A program made the translations under genes and the position numbers. A stretch of DNA of 64,000 bases, from assembly GCA_963773625.1 (NCBI GenBank), contig CAVZCJ010000003.1, forward strand, positions 1 to 64,000. Direction: 5' to 3'. Within the stretch, counting starts at the first letter, position 1, and each line of letters starts with the position of its first letter. A model generated the notes under the pieces. That model had not been told where the DNA came from. It searched no databases and saw nothing but the letters and a program-made list of their open reading frames with translations. Below, piece by piece: positions 27,983-39,584 of this stretch. Source of the DNA: DATARH01 sp963773625. Its GTDB lineage: Bacteria; Pseudomonadota; Alphaproteobacteria; ATCC43930; CGMCC-115725.

Positions 27983-30900
27983 TTGGAATCCTGGGGGCGC
28001 CGGCTTCCGGCGAACGGTACGCCGTGGGTTGACGACGGAGATGTACTCTCGCGAGCGTCTCTCGGCGATACATTGCGCGAGAAATTCCACGATCTAATCG
28101 GTCACACCCCCAAGGCCTGGCCAGAGGGCCCGCTACGGGCTCGCGAAGAGCCAATCCGCGCGGAACTCTTCAGCATCGAGCGGCTCGAGCAACACGCCGA
28201 GAGCTTGGCGGCCGCTCAACGCACGACGACGATACCAACAGCCGATCGGCGATTGGAGCGGCGTCTTCGCGACAATGACAGGGCGTTGCGCTTAGCATAC
28301 CGCACGACCCTCGCAGCGGCGAGCAAACAGCGAGCCATCACCCCTGCGGCTGATTGGCTGGTCGATAATTTTCATGTGGTCGAAGAGCAGGTCCGGGAGA
28401 TCCGCGTCTGCCTTCCACCAGGCTTCCTCCGCCAGCTGCCCCAATTGTTGGACGGACCGCTCGCCGGCCACCCACGGGTGTTTGGACTAGCCTGGGCGTT
28501 CGTCGCTCATACCGACAGCCAGTTCGATCCACAAATGCTGTGCCGCTTCGTGCGCACCTACCAGAGCGTGGAGCCGCTGACGATCGGCGAGCTGTGGGCG
28601 GTCGCAATCACGCCTGCGGGTCGTCCTCGTGGAGAATTTGCGCCGTTTGGCCGACGATATCGTTCTCTTCCAAGACGCTCGCCAAACGGCCAACGTGTTT
28701 GCCGACCGGCTGCTGGAAGAAGGCGGCCACGAGGCCGACGCTGCAAATGCGGCTTTGCAACTCCTCGAAGGGCCGCTGCCAACAGCTTTCGCGGCTCAAA
28801 TGGTCCAACGGCTGCGCGAACAGGACCCGAGCGTAACGCCGGCGCTGCTCTGGCTGGACAAACGCCTGGCAGCGCAGGGAACCACGGCCGATGAAATCGT
28901 CCGCGAGGAGCAGCGGCGCCAAGGCGCGGCGAATGTGACGATCCGCAACGTCATCACCAGCATGCGTCTGATGTCGGCGATCGATTGGCGAGAACTGTTC
29001 GAAAGCGTCAGCCTCGTCGATGCAATGCTGCGCACAGAAAGCGATTTCGCCGCTCTCGATTTCCCGACGCGGGATCTGTACCGGCGTGCGATCGAAGCGC
29101 TGGCCAGGGGCTCAAACCATTCGGAGGTCGATGTCACCCGGCTTGCGCTAGCGGCGACCAAGCGGGCTGGGGATGAGGTGGAAACCGCGGACGAGGCGGC
29201 TACGGCCCGTCGACAAGATCCCGGATATTATCTGATCGCGAGAGGTCGGCCGGCATTCGAAAGGACGATCGGATTTCATGTCACGCTAAAGGGATGGCTC
29301 GTTCGCGCCAACGCGACCGTCGGGGTATCCGGTTATCTCGGTGTTTTCGCACTGCTCACCGCCATCATCGCCGCGCTCATCTTGAGTTGCGAGATGGTGC
29401 CGGGCGGGCGCTGGGCTCTCTCCGTATTTGCCTTGCTCGCTGCGATCCCGGCGTCGGATGCAGCCATGGCGTTGGTGAATTGCGGCGCCACCAACCGCTT
29501 TCGCGCGACCATCTTGCCGAGCCTCGAGCTTCGCGACGGCGTGCCGGTGAGCCTGCGCACGATGATCGTCATGCCGATGCTGTTGACATCGCGTGTTGCG
29601 ATCGCGGCACAGGTCGAGAGGTTGGAAGTTCATCATCTGGCAAATGCGGACGGCGACCTCTGCTTTGCTCTCCTCTCCGATTGGACCGACTCGGCAACCG
29701 AGAGTGAGGCGGGCGACGACCAACTTCTCAGAGAAGCTGCCAAGGGGATCGCCGGCCTCAATCAGCGGCACGGAATGGCGCCGTGCGGCAAGCGGTTCCT
29801 CTTGCTCCATCGTCGCCGGCTCTCCAACAAGGCGCAGGGAAAGTGGATCGGGTGGGAGCGCAAGCGCGGGAAGCTGCATGAGCTCAATCGATTGCTGCGC
29901 GGGGCCACGGACACGAGCTTTGTATCCACGGGCGACCTAGCGCCGGTCGTCCCTGAGCACGTCCGCTACGTTATCGTACTAGACGCCGATACAAGACTGC
30001 CGCGGGGAGCCGCCAAACGCCTGATCGGTAAGATGGCTCATCCGTTGAACCGTCCGACGCTTGATCCCCAATCCTGTCGGGTCATCGAGGGCTACGCGGT
30101 TCTTCAGCCGAGGGTCACGCCGTCACTGCCGACGGATCGAGAGGGATCGCTGTTCCAGCGCATCTTTTCGAATTCGAGCGGCTTAGATCCTTATGGCTGC
30201 GCGGTCTCGGATGTGTATCAGGATCTTTTCGGCGAAGGCTCATATTGCGGCAAGGGCATCTACGATGTGGATCACTTCGAAGCCGCGCTTGACGGGCGGA
30301 TTCCCGAAAACACGCTGCTCAGTCACGATCTTCTGGAGGGAATCTTCGCCCGCGCGGGCTTGGTGACCGACATCGAGGTCATCGACGAGTTTCCGGCACG
30401 GTATGACGTCGCCGTGGCGCGCCAGCACCGCTGGACCCGCGGCGATTGGCAGTTGCTGCCCTGGATCCTCGGTCGGGGCTGGACCTCGAATGGTGATGGA
30501 CGCAGTCGCGCAATTCCGCTCGTCGGCCGTTGGAAGATGGTCGACAATTTGCGCCGGTCATTGTCCGCGCCGCTCGCCTTTCTTGCCTTGGTCGGCGGAT
30601 GGACATTGCCGCTCGGCTCCGCGGTACTATGGAGCGCGTTCGTTGTGACCGCTATTGGTCTGCCGGCGCTTCTTCCCTTTCTGGCCGGGATCGTGCCGCG
30701 ACGGCTCGGGCTCTCGAATCGAATCCATCTGCGGGCGGTGGGATCCGACTCCAAGCTCGCCCTGTCGCAAATCGTTCTTTTGGTTACGTTTTTGACGCAT
30801 CAGGCCTGGGCGATGTCCGACGCCATTTTGCGGACGTTGTTCCGCTTGCTCGTGTCGCGCCGGAACCTGCTCGAATGGGTCACCGCAGCCCAGGCCAAGG

Positions 30901-33900
30901 TAAGCCCGCGGCTCGACCTGGCGGGGTTCTACCGGGAGATGGCCGGTGGCGTGGCTCTCGCTGTAGCGGCAGCGATTTTCATTGCGTGGGCCAAATCGGA
31001 CTCTTGGCCGGTAGCGGCGCCGTTCATCATTCTTTGGCTATTTTCGCCGGTCGTCGCGCGGTGGGTCAGTTTGCAGCCGGCGGCACCTACCAGCGGGCAA
31101 CTCTCGGCCTCGGACACCCAGATCCTGCGCCTAATCGCGCGCCGGACCTGGCGTTTCTTCGAGACGTTCGTCACAGCGGAAGATCACATGCTTCCGCCCG
31201 ACAATTTTCAAGAAGACCCGCTGCCGGTGGTCGCCCATCGGACGTCGCCGACGAATATCGGCCTGTATCTGTTATCCGTGGCCGCCGCCCGCGATTTCGG
31301 TTGGATCGGAATGGTCGAGACCGCGGAGCGGTTGGAAGCAACACTCGGGTCGATGAGCGCACTCGAGCGCGTGCGGGGGCATTTCTACAACTGGTACGAC
31401 ACGCTGGATCTCCGTCCGTTGGACCCGAAATACATCTCTTCGGTCGATAGTGGGAACCTCGCCGGACATCTGATCGCCCTGTGGAATGCCTGCGCGGAAA
31501 TGGCCAGGCATCCAATCGCCGGTCCGCGACGGCTGGCGGGGATCGAAGATGCGCTGATACTCACGCGCGAGACCCTGCGCGATGTCGCGGACGATCGAGG
31601 ATCGGCTAACTGGAGGCATCTTGACGATGCCCTCGACAATCTCTCCGCCTCGCTGCGAGATGTTCCCGCAACTCCGGTCGGTATGGCCGCGCGGTTGCGG
31701 GAGCTTGCGTGCCATGCCGAGCGCGTCGCCGAAATCGGGCGAACCCTCGCCAAGGAGCGCGGGAGTACTGATGGTGGCGCCGACGCGCTGACCTGGGCGG
31801 ACGCGATCGGCGCGTCCGTTCTCAGCCATCAGCGAGACCTCGACGACTTCGTCCCCTGGGCGGGACTCATCGTGCGCGACGGAAGCCAAGCCCTTGCCGG
31901 CAATGAACTCGCTCCGCTATTGGCCGCGATGCCGGCCTTGGCCGATCTGTCGGAACTCTGCGAGGCGGCGATTGCCATTCTGATGCGCCAACAGGCAGAG
32001 CTTCCGGCGAAAACGGGGTCTAAGCGCGATGCCCTAATTGACAGCTTCAGACGTTCCGCCGAAGCGGCCGTGGCGTTCGAGGGCCGCCTCGCAGCGTTAG
32101 GCCAGCTCGCGCGGAAATTGTTCGACGCGATGGGGTTCGACTTCCTTTTCAATCCAGAGCGGGAGCTGCTCTCGATCGGATATCTGGTTGCCGATGGGAG
32201 CCTCGACCCGAACCATTACGACCTGCTCGCCTCCGAAGCGCGTCTCGCCAGCTTTGTCGCGATCGCCAAGGGCGATGTGCTCACCCGCCACTGGTTCCGG
32301 CTCGGACGCGCCCTGGTGCCGGTCGGATACGGTTCGGCCTTGGTCTCGTGGTCCGGCTCGATGTTCGAATACTTGATGCCGTCGCTGGTGATGCATGAGC
32401 CGGTCGGAAGTCTGCTCGAGCAGACAGGCCGCCAGGCGGTGCGGCAGCAAATGAAATACGGCGCTGCGCGCGGTGTGCCGTGGGGCGCCTCGGAGTCCGC
32501 CTACAACGCCCGCGACCTCGAACTCACGTACCAGTATTCGAGCTTCGGTATTCCAAGCCTGGGTTTGAAGCAAGGGCTCGGCGACAGTACGGTCATCGCG
32601 CCGTACGCAACGGCGCTCGCGGCAATGGTCGATCCGCAGGCCGCCGCGCGGAATTTCGAGCGTTTGGCGGCGGTCTGCGGCCGCGGCCCGTATGGCTGGT
32701 ATGAGGCCCTCGACTACACGCAGGCGCGGCTGCCCGAAGGAGCCGATGTTGCCGTCATACGCGCTTACATGGCTCATCACCAGGGGATGAGCGTGATTGC
32801 GATCGGAGAGGCCCTTCACGAGAGGGCGATGTCCCGGCGCTTTCATGCCGAGCCGATCATACAGGCCACTGAGCTCCTGCTGCAGGAACGCATGCCGCGC
32901 GATGTGGCATTAGCCGAACCCAAGACCGAGACCGTGGAAGAGGCCGTGGCGATCGGCGAACCCCTGTCGTCGATCCAGCGCCGGTTCAATTCTCCGCACG
33001 ACATCACCCCGCGTACACATCTCCTCTCGAACGGCCGGTATGCTGTGATGATCACCGCCGCGGGTTCGGGGTACAGTCGATGGCGCGACATCGCCCTCAC
33101 GCGATGGCGGGAGGACACCACCCGCGATGATTGGGGCAGCTACGTCTTCCTCTGCGATGTGCATAGCGGCGAGGTGTGGTCGGCAGGCTATCAACCGAGC
33201 GGAGCCGAGCCGGACCACTATGAGGTCGCTTTCTCCGAGGGCCGCGCCGAGATCGCCCGGCACGACGGAACAGTCGCGACCAGGCTGGAAATAGCAGTCT
33301 CATCGGAGGACGACGCAGAGGTTCGCCGTGTCTCGATTACCAATACAGGCAACCAGATTCGGGAAATTGAACTGACCTCCTATGCGGAGATCGTGCTGGC
33401 GCCGCAAGCCGCCGACGATGCGCACCCGGCGTTCTCTAAGCTGTTCGTCGAGACCGAGTTTGTCGCCGATATCGGCGCCATCCTCGCCACAAGACGATTG
33501 CGATCGCCCGGCGAAGCTCAGGCCTGGGCAGCGCACCTCGCCGTTGTCGAGGGTGAGGCTGTAGGGGATATGCAATTCGAGACCGATCGAGCACGTTTTC
33601 TCGGCCGCGGCCGCGGGATTCGGATGGCGACCGCCATGGCTCCCGGCGCGTCGCTCTCCAACACGTCCGGCGCCGTGCTCGATCCTATCTTCAGCCTTCG
33701 CGTTCGGGTGCGGGTCCCACCGCAGACAACCGCTCGCGTCGCATTCTGGACGTTGATCGCCCCGTCGCGCAACGAGGCGCTCGATCTCGTCGACCGGCAC
33801 CACAGTGTTATGGCGTTCGACCGCGCGATCACGCTCGCCTGGACCCAGGCGCAGGTGCAGCTCCACCATCTCGGGATCGGCGCCGGCGACGCGCACCTCT

Positions 33901-36845
33901 TTCAGCGCCTGGCCAATCGCGTGCTGTATTCCGACCCGACGTTGCGCCCGACCTCGGAGGTCCTAAAAAGGGGCGGCGGCGCGGCGTCCCTACTTTGGCC
34001 CCACGGGATCTCGGGCGATTTGCCCATCGTCTTGATCCGCGTCGACGAGACAGGCGATCACGATATCGTCCGGCAACTGCTCCTGGCTCACGAGTATTGG
34101 CGGATGAAGCAGCTTTCCGTCGACCTCGTGATCCTGGATGAAAGCCCTCCGTCCTACGCGCAGGATTTCCTGGTCTCCCTCGAGGCGCTGGTTCGGGCCA
34201 GCCGACTGCGGCCGACCGCGCCAGGAGAAGGCGTGCGAGGAGCGGTCTTTATCTTGCGCGCCGAATTGGTCTCGGTCGCGGCGCGCAACCTTCTCCAGAG
34301 CGCGGCCCGGGCGGTGCTCGCCGGTAATCGCGGCAGCCTCTTGCAGCAGGTCAGTAGAGTGCTGGCGGCTAAGCCGCCGACGCCGACGCCCAAACGCTTG
34401 TCGGAGCCGTCGCCCACCGCGACGCCACGACCGGCGCTTGAATTCTTTAATGGCCTCGGCGGTTTCGCCGGCGATGGGCAAGCATACGTGACGACCCTCG
34501 AAGCGGGACAATGGACACCCGCTCCCTGGATCAATGTCGTCTGCAATCCTTTCTTTGGCTTCCAGGTTTCGGCTGAGGGCGGCGGCTACACTTGGTCGCT
34601 CAACAGCCAGCAGAACCACGTCACGCCATGGTCGAACGATCCCGTCAGCGACGCGCCTGGCGAGGTGATCTATCTTCGTGATGACGACACCGGTGAATTA
34701 TGGGGTCCCACGGCCCTGCCCATCCGCGGGGAAGGCTCGTCGTATGTCGCTCGTCACGGCCAAGGCTACAGCCGGTTCGAGCATTTCTCGCGTGGCATCT
34801 CGCTCGAGCTGCTGCAATACGTGCCGGTCGACGATCCGGTAAAGATATCCCGGCTGAAGATCACGGATCATTCCGGGCAACTGCGGCGCCTCTCAGTTAC
34901 TGCCTATATCGAATGGGTGCTCGGTTCATCCCGCGCCGCGTCCGCGCCGTTCGTCGTCACCGAAATCGATGCGGAGACCGGGGCGCTGTTGGCGCGCAAT
35001 CCCTGGAACAACGAGTTTGGGCACCGGGTGGCATTTGCCGACCTCGCCGGGCGACAGCTCTCTTGGACCGGCGATCGGACCGAGTTCCTCGGCCGTAACG
35101 GCACGCTCGACCGGCCGGCCGCCCTCGCCGATCCAGCGCCGCTCTCCAACCGGGTCGGCGCCGGGTTCGACCCCTGCGGCGCTCTGCAAACCCGGCTGGA
35201 GCTCGAGCCAAACGGTTCGCTCGAGATCGTCTTCCTTCTCGGCGAGACGGCGACGACAGCCGAAGCGCAAGCGCTGCTCAAGAAATACCGAACCGCCGAT
35301 CTCGACGGCGTTCTCGCCACGGTCGTCGGCTTCTGGGACGACACGCTTGGCACGGTGCAGGTGACGACCCCCGACCGTCCAATGGACCTTCTGCTGAACC
35401 GCTGGCTACTCTATCAGACCCTCGCCTGCAGGGTTTGGGCGCGTGCGGCTTTTTATCAGGCGAGCGGCGCTTACGGCTTTCGCGACCAGTTGCAGGACGT
35501 GATGGCGCTATGCGTCGCAAGGCCGCTCGTGGCGCGCGAGCACCTGTTGCGCGCGGCGGGACGGCAATTCCTCGAGGGCGATGTACAGCACTGGTGGCTG
35601 CCGGAGTTGGGGCGCGGGATACGAACGCGCGTTTCCGACGACCGCGGCTGGCTCGCTTATGTTGTCGCTCATTACATCGAGGTTACCGGCGATCTCGACG
35701 TTCTCGACGAAGCGGTTGGCTTCCTAGAAGGGCCGACGCTGCGCGAGGGCGAGGCCGAAACCTTTTTTCAGCCCACGGTGTCGGACAAGCAGGCCACCTT
35801 GTTCGAGCACTGCGCGCTTGCCCTCGACCGGAGCCTCGCCCTCGGCAGCCACGGGTTGCCACTGATCGGCACCGGGGACTGGAACGACGGCATGAACCGG
35901 GTTGGGGAGCACGGAAAAGGCGAAAGCATCTGGCTTGGCTGGTTTCTTCACGCCGTTCTTACGGCGTTCTGCGACCTTGCCGAGGTTCGCGATCAACGCA
36001 AGCGCGCTGCAAAGTGGCGGCGACACGCAGCCGCTTTGGCAGCCTCCCTCGAACGCCATGGTTGGGACGGCGACTGGTATCGACGCGCCTACTTCGATGA
36101 TGGCACGCCGCTCGGTTCTGTTTCGAACAGCGAATGCCGCATCGACTCGATCGCGCAGTCGTGGAGCGTAATCTCTCGGGCAGGCGATCCAGGCCGCGCG
36201 GCGCGCGCCATGGTTGCGGTCGAAGAGCAGCTCGTCCGCCGTGACGACGCCCTGGCGCTGCTCTTTACTCCGCCCTTTGACCAGACGCCGCTCGACCCCG
36301 GATACATCAAGGGATACCCGCCGGGCATCCGGGAGAATGGCGGCCAATACACGCACGCCGCCATCTGGTCGGTGATGGCGCTCGCCACGCTCGGCGATGG
36401 CGACCAGGCCAGCGCGCTGTTCTCGATGCTGAACCCGGTCAATCACGCCAACACTCCTGACGCCGTCGAGCGCTACAAAGTGGAGCCCTATGTGGTCTGC
36501 GCTGATGTCTATTCGACGCCACCCCATGTCGGACGCGGTGGATGGACCTGGTACACCGGCTCGGCCGGATGGATGTATCGGGCTGGCCTCGAAGATATCC
36601 TCGGGTTCCGCTTACGGGGTACCTCGCTGCTTCTCGATCCGTGCATTCCGAAAACATGGCCGGGCTTCAAAATCGTCTTCCGATATCATTCAGCGTGTTA
36701 CGACATCGAAGTCGAGAACTCGGCCGGCGTCTGCCACGGCATAACTCACGCCGAGCTCGACGGCGTCGTGTTGTCCCAAACGCGGGCGCTGATCCCGCTG
36801 GCTGATGACGGCGCAACCCATAGCGTCCGCGTCATTCTTGGATGA
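27983..36845 (+). CDS. ndvB: Cyclic beta-1,2-glucan synthase (NdvB/Cgs-like)
   Basis: About 2950 residues, normal for the family. It makes periplasmic cyclic glucans from UDP-glucose. The N-terminal soluble part (IRAELFSIERLEQHAESLAA) leads to membrane segments near residues 430-500 and 860-1020. The GT84 transferase between them has VIVLDADTRLP, YCGKGIYDVD and RQHRWTRGDWQ. Two GH94-type regions follow; the second holds the catalytic acid in GTGDWNDGMN. One extra C near 28612 splits the gene; removing it joins LWAVAIT to VENLRRLADDIV. No ndvA-type exporter is adjacent. Confidence 0.93.
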
Positions 36846-36895
36846 GCTCGCCTTTTCCTGAGTAGCGGCTGATTGCCCCAAATGCGATGCGTTGA

Positions 36896-36907
36896 GTAGT
36901 TTCCGAG
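36896..36907 (+). promoter_or_regulatory. FixJ-box-like motif 2
   Basis: GTAGTTTCCGAG on the plus strand, 51 bases after the glucan synthase stop and 107 bases before the start of the membrane protein at 37014, toward which it reads. Confidence 0.5.
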
Positions 36908-37013
36908 TCTAACGCACCACGTCGCCTCGCAATACGGTTTGACCTCGCTAGCAGCGACGGTAGCCCCTACCTCGCCGTCACTTCTATGGGTCCGGCAGAG
37001 GCGGTATCAGTTG

Positions 37014-37532
37014 ATGGCTGAAATGATTCGTTCCCCTCCGGTCACTGCCCCGGTGGCCGAGTTCGATGACTTTCTGTTCGCGCCGATTGGCGAGGAAAGA
37101 AATGGAATGCTGCTCAGCGTGCTTTCGGCGCTGGCGCGATCGGACGTCGATCCTTGGCAGGAAGCCGCCAATTTGGCGCAGTTGCCAGGGGTTACGGCAA
37201 CTCGCCGATTAGCTTCGTTGATCGCGGCGCTACCCGATAGGCCATTGGCTCATCTGGATACCGGAGCAATTGCGGCCCGTTTGATCGCGCGCCTGCCGCG
37301 CCGAGTCGGCTCCTATGCCACGCCGGCGAAGGTAGGGTTCAGTTTTCAGCTGCCTGCGGTAATGCAGTCCCAGCCCTTCCGTTACGCCGCCGCACTCATC
37401 CTGGTGGTCGTCGTACTGGGCGGCCTCACCATCGCAGCAAGCCAGCGATCGTCGGCACGGGTTCACAGCGCCGATGCGCCGGTCTCCAGCGGTGTCATCT
37501 CGCCGACGTCACCGCCAACCTCTGACCGGTAA
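37014..37532 (+). CDS. Conserved hypothetical protein with one C-terminal membrane segment
   Basis: 172 residues. The N-terminal two-thirds is soluble and helical (EFDDFLFAPIGEERNGMLLS, DPWQEAANLAQLPG); a single hydrophobic helix RYAAALILVVVVLGGLTIAA lies near residue 130, followed by a short Ser/Pro-rich tail. I recall similar proteins in Bradyrhizobium-like genomes but know no function. The ATG at 37014 follows GAGGCGG; an earlier ATG at 36939 lacks such a site. The topology resembles tail-anchored regulators such as anti-sigma factors, which is only a suggestion. Confidence 0.7.
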   Translation: MAEMIRSPPVTAPVAEFDDFLFAPIGEERNGMLLSVLSALARSDVDPWQEAANLAQLPGVTATRRLASLIAALPDRPLAHLDTGAIAARLIARLPRRVGSYATPAKVGFSFQLPAVMQSQPFRYAAALILVVVVLGGLTIAASQRSSARVHSADAPVSSGVISPTSPPTSDR

Positions 37533-37566
37533 CGTTCAAACCCACTCTGGCAGTTGGAGAGACAGC

Positions 37567-37731
37567 ATGACTGACGACAAGATGGAACCGACCCCGAACA
37601 GCCCACCTGAGCAGGCAAAGCCCAAACAGTCTGGTCAGGACGCACAGCAACGGCAAGCAGGTGTTCCGGATGCACCGGCCCAGAGCGGGCAGCCCCCGGC
37701 GCTGGGGCGCAAGCCGCTCTTCCGTAGCTAA
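37567..37731 (+). CDS. Small hydrophilic disordered protein
   Basis: 54 residues, rich in Pro, Gln and Lys with no hydrophobic stretch, starting MTDDKMEPTPNSPPEQAK. The ATG follows GGAGAGACAGC, a good ribosome binding site. It lies 34 bases after the membrane protein gene and is probably cotranscribed. Family not recognised. Its end overlaps a convergent small frame by 4 bases. Confidence 0.6.
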   Translation: MTDDKMEPTPNSPPEQAKPKQSGQDAQQRQAGVPDAPAQSGQPPALGRKPLFRS

Positions 37732-37880
37732 GGGATTGCGCCGACTGCGCCGCCGACCCCGTCACTGGCGTCGCGCATTTTTGCGGTCTGCGACCGGGTG
37801 GTACGCAAGATAAGAAGAGTTTCGCTCGACATGTGCATGACTGTGCCCTCAGGGATGCTCGCTACCGTTTCGCATGCCAT
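37728..37880 (-). CDS. Possible small protein downstream of motif 3
   Basis: 50 residues from ATG 37880 (63 if a TTG at 37919 is used): MACETVASIPEGTVMHMS and onward. There is no strong ribosome binding site and no recognised family. The only support is that motif 3 (37944-37955) reads toward it. An opposite-strand frame at 37798-38037 competes and is contradicted by the motif lying inside it. Confidence 0.3.
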   Translation of the reverse strand: MACETVASIPEGTVMHMSSETLLILRTTRSQTAKMRDASDGVGGAVGAIP

Positions 37881-37943
37881 CCCCGGCCAGTTGCGATGGG
37901 CTGTAACGTTTGAAAACAACCTACGGAGGATGTCGCCGAGAGC

Positions 37944-37955
37944 CTCGGAAACTAT
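37944..37955 (-). promoter_or_regulatory. FixJ-box-like motif 3
   Basis: Minus strand ATAGTTTCCGAG, one mismatch from the consensus in the first base. It reads toward the small frame at 37728-37880. Confidence 0.4.
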
Positions 37956-38040
37956 TTATGCGACGGCCCGACGCGGGGCCAGAAGCGACGAGGTGTCAAC
38001 GCAAGAGCTTATGGACGCAGCGGACAAGTTGCGGTGATGA

Positions 38041-38121
38041 TTATGGCCACTGCCCCACTCCGAAATAGCCCGCGACGATCAGGGCTACAACGATGCCGCC
38101 AGCGATGTAGTAGATCTTCAT
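38041..38121 (-). CDS. 26-residue single-helix membrane protein
   Basis: MKIYYIAGGIVVALIVAGYF plus six more residues, ending in QWP. Almost the whole protein is one membrane helix. The start follows AAGGAAAAAGCATC, a good ribosome binding site, and motif 4 lies 123 bases upstream. It is too short for normal gene finding. Its role is unknown; small proteins like this often modulate larger membrane complexes. Confidence 0.55.
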   Translation of the reverse strand: MKIYYIAGGIVVALIVAGYFGVGQWP

Positions 38122-38243
38122 GATGCTTTTTCCTTGCGCCGATGAGCGCCGCCACTCGAAGCGCGGTGCCAAACCGCGCTGCGCGATCGGCTGCCGGCGG
38201 CTGGCAGATTTCTAAGTAATCACGAAATAATCGAAGCGGCAGG

Positions 38244-38255
38244 CCCGGGAACTAC
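38244..38255 (-). promoter_or_regulatory. FixJ-box-like motif 4
   Basis: Minus strand GTAGTTCCCGGG, two mismatches from consensus. It lies 123 bases upstream of the 26-residue membrane protein and 48 bases past the stop of the 56-residue protein. Confidence 0.4.
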
Positions 38256-38302
38256 CTAGAGAGAGCAGCCACCGTATCAGGCAGGGTATCCGTCCAGTGC
38301 AA

Positions 38303-38473
38303 TCAACTTGCCGGCAAGGCTTTGGCGAAGATCGCGGTCACGATCTTGATCACCAGATAGCCGCGATGTTCTAATTGGGTCGACATCGCCGCCGCCTTCG
38401 TCTGGTCGCTGACGACGGTCATGCCGGCTTCGTCGGGTCGCCGCGGGTGCCGGTATAGAATGGTCAAGCTCAC
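38303..38473 (-). CDS. 56-residue conserved-looking hypothetical protein
   Basis: GTG start preceded by GGAGGAAAGG seven bases upstream. The sequence begins MSLTILYRHPRRPDEAG and ends LEHRGYLVIKIVTAIFAKA. A compact alpha/beta pattern and the strong ribosome binding site support a real gene although a longer competing frame exists on the same strand. Function unknown. Motif 5 lies 66 bases upstream. Confidence 0.6.
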   Translation of the reverse strand: MSLTILYRHPRRPDEAGMTVVSDQTKAAAMSTQLEHRGYLVIKIVTAIFAKALPAS

Positions 38474-38538
38474 CGAAAACCTTTCCTCCCCGCGCGCCCT
38501 GTGAATTCAAACTAGCAGAGTAGTAAATTGCGGCAAGT

Positions 38539-38550
38539 TTCGGAAAATAC
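38539..38550 (-). promoter_or_regulatory. FixJ-box-like motif 5
   Basis: Minus strand GTATTTTCCGAA, 66 bases before the GTG of the 56-residue protein. Preceded on that strand by AGGGTTA about 15 bases away, a feature shared with motif 6. Confidence 0.45.
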
Positions 38551-38595
38551 CTAGCGCGGTGGCACTAACCCTTGTTTTTTTCCCAGAGCGGCCAC

Positions 38596-38631
38596 AGAAA
38601 AGCGGCCGGCATCGCTGCCGGCCGCTTTTCT
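38596..38631 (-). terminator. Strong Rho-independent terminator
   Basis: Perfect 15-bp inverted repeat (left arm AGAAAAGCGGCCGGC, loop ATCGCT) ending in TTTTCT on both strands. It lies 20 bases after the Tyr-rich protein stop, closing the Spy-like/Tyr-rich unit. Confidence 0.85.
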
Positions 38632-38650
38632 CGTCACGAGGAGCGACGGA

Positions 38651-38941
38651 TTACCGAACGCCGATGCTGACACCCGGCAGGCTGATGCCAATGCCCGGAC
38701 CATAAACCACTGGCGGGGCGTAATACGGCGAGCCGTAGTAGCCGTAGCCGTAGGGCGAGCCATAGACCACCGGCGGAGCGCGGTAATACCCGCCATTATA
38801 GTAGTGGTGGTGCTGGCCGTTCCAGTCGGCGTTGGCCGGGGTGGCGAAGGCGCCGAGGGCGAGCAGCGCCGAGATGGCGATGCCTCCCGCGAGCTTCACC
38901 GGCAGGCGGCGCTTCGAGGTAGTGCCGATATTCCAGGTCAT
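38651..38941 (-). CDS. Secreted Gly/Tyr-rich small protein
   Basis: 96 residues. The start ATG 38941 follows AAAGGAGGTCGTC, a near-perfect ribosome binding site. A signal peptide (LAGGIAISALLALGAFATPANA) is followed by a mature part rich in Tyr, Gly and Pro with the unit APPVVYG occurring twice around GYGYYGSPYY. Such proteins are common and uncharacterised in Rhizobiales; a cell-surface or periplasmic role is likely. Cotranscribed with the Spy-like gene upstream. Confidence 0.75.
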   Translation of the reverse strand: MTWNIGTTSKRRLPVKLAGGIAISALLALGAFATPANADWNGQHHHYYNGGYYRAPPVVYGSPYGYGYYGSPYYAPPVVYGPGIGISLPGVSIGVR

Positions 38942-38969
38942 GACGACCTCCTTTACTAAGCGTGGTGTC

Positions 38970-38990
38970 ACGGTCGCGCAGCGCGACCGT
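38970..38990. other. Near-perfect hairpin between Spy-like and Tyr-rich genes
   Basis: A 10-bp inverted repeat with a one-base centre, ACGGTCGCGC/GCGCGACCGT. It has no T run, so it may be an mRNA processing or stability hairpin inside the operon, or a protein binding palindrome. Confidence 0.5.
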
Positions 38991-39002
38991 TAGCCCGGTT
39001 GG

Positions 39003-39512
39003 TTAGCTTTTCGACGCGGGAGTTCCCTGACCGGAAGTCAGGAACACCTGATCGGCGACCTTCTTCTGGGCATCGGGCATCGCGCCGTAGAGATCGGAGA
39101 AAGCCGAGATCAGGTTCTTCAGCCCGTCGACATGCGCCTGAGCGACCTGCTGATAGGCCTTTAGATCCTGCAGCGCGGTCATGTTCTGCGGCGGCGTCGT
39201 GCGATTTGCCGCGACCAGCTTATCCATGGCGGCGGCATTCTCGCGCATCGCCTGGGCCACGCCGTTCCATTGGGTTTCCTCGGTGGGCGTGATCTGCAGC
39301 GCGGCGTGAAGGTCGGTGATCCGCTGCTCGACCGTCTCACCCTTCGTCTCGGCGGCGGTCGCGGCGGCCGGGGTCGGCGTGACGGCGGCCTGCGCCAGGG
39401 CGCGGGTCGCGGTCAACGGGGTGGCGAGAAACGTCGCGCCCATCAGCGCCGCAATCGCGACGCTGCGGACGTATGGCGCGCGCCGCGCAACCGGATTTGT
39501 CAAGAATGGCAT
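39003..39512 (-). CDS. Spy/CpxP-like periplasmic protein (LTXXQ family)
   Basis: 169 residues with a signal peptide (SVAIAALMGATFLATPLTA). The mature helical part ALQITPTEETQWNGVAQAMR and MTALQDLKAYQQVAQAH fits the LTXXQ family of stress-induced periplasmic chaperones. Motif 6 lies 113 bases upstream. It sits next to an ECF sigma gene, which fits an envelope-stress role. Confidence 0.8.
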   Translation of the reverse strand: MPFLTNPVARRAPYVRSVAIAALMGATFLATPLTATRALAQAAVTPTPAAATAAETKGETVEQRITDLHAALQITPTEETQWNGVAQAMRENAAAMDKLVAANRTTPPQNMTALQDLKAYQQVAQAHVDGLKNLISAFSDLYGAMPDAQKKVADQVFLTSGQGTPASKS

Positions 39513-39584
39513 GGTGGTATCCCTTCTGGATATTGGTAACAGGTGGTTATGTCGCCGCTTTGCCGCTAACGAACGACTAAATGG

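Noticed and set aside
27582..28097. 171-residue frame upstream of the glucan synthase
   Set aside because: Overlaps the 22-bp repeat, motif 1 and the real gene start; translation has no recognisable pattern.
37798..38037. 79-residue plus-strand frame
   Set aside because: No ribosome binding site or family resemblance, and it contains motif 3, which is otherwise intergenic.
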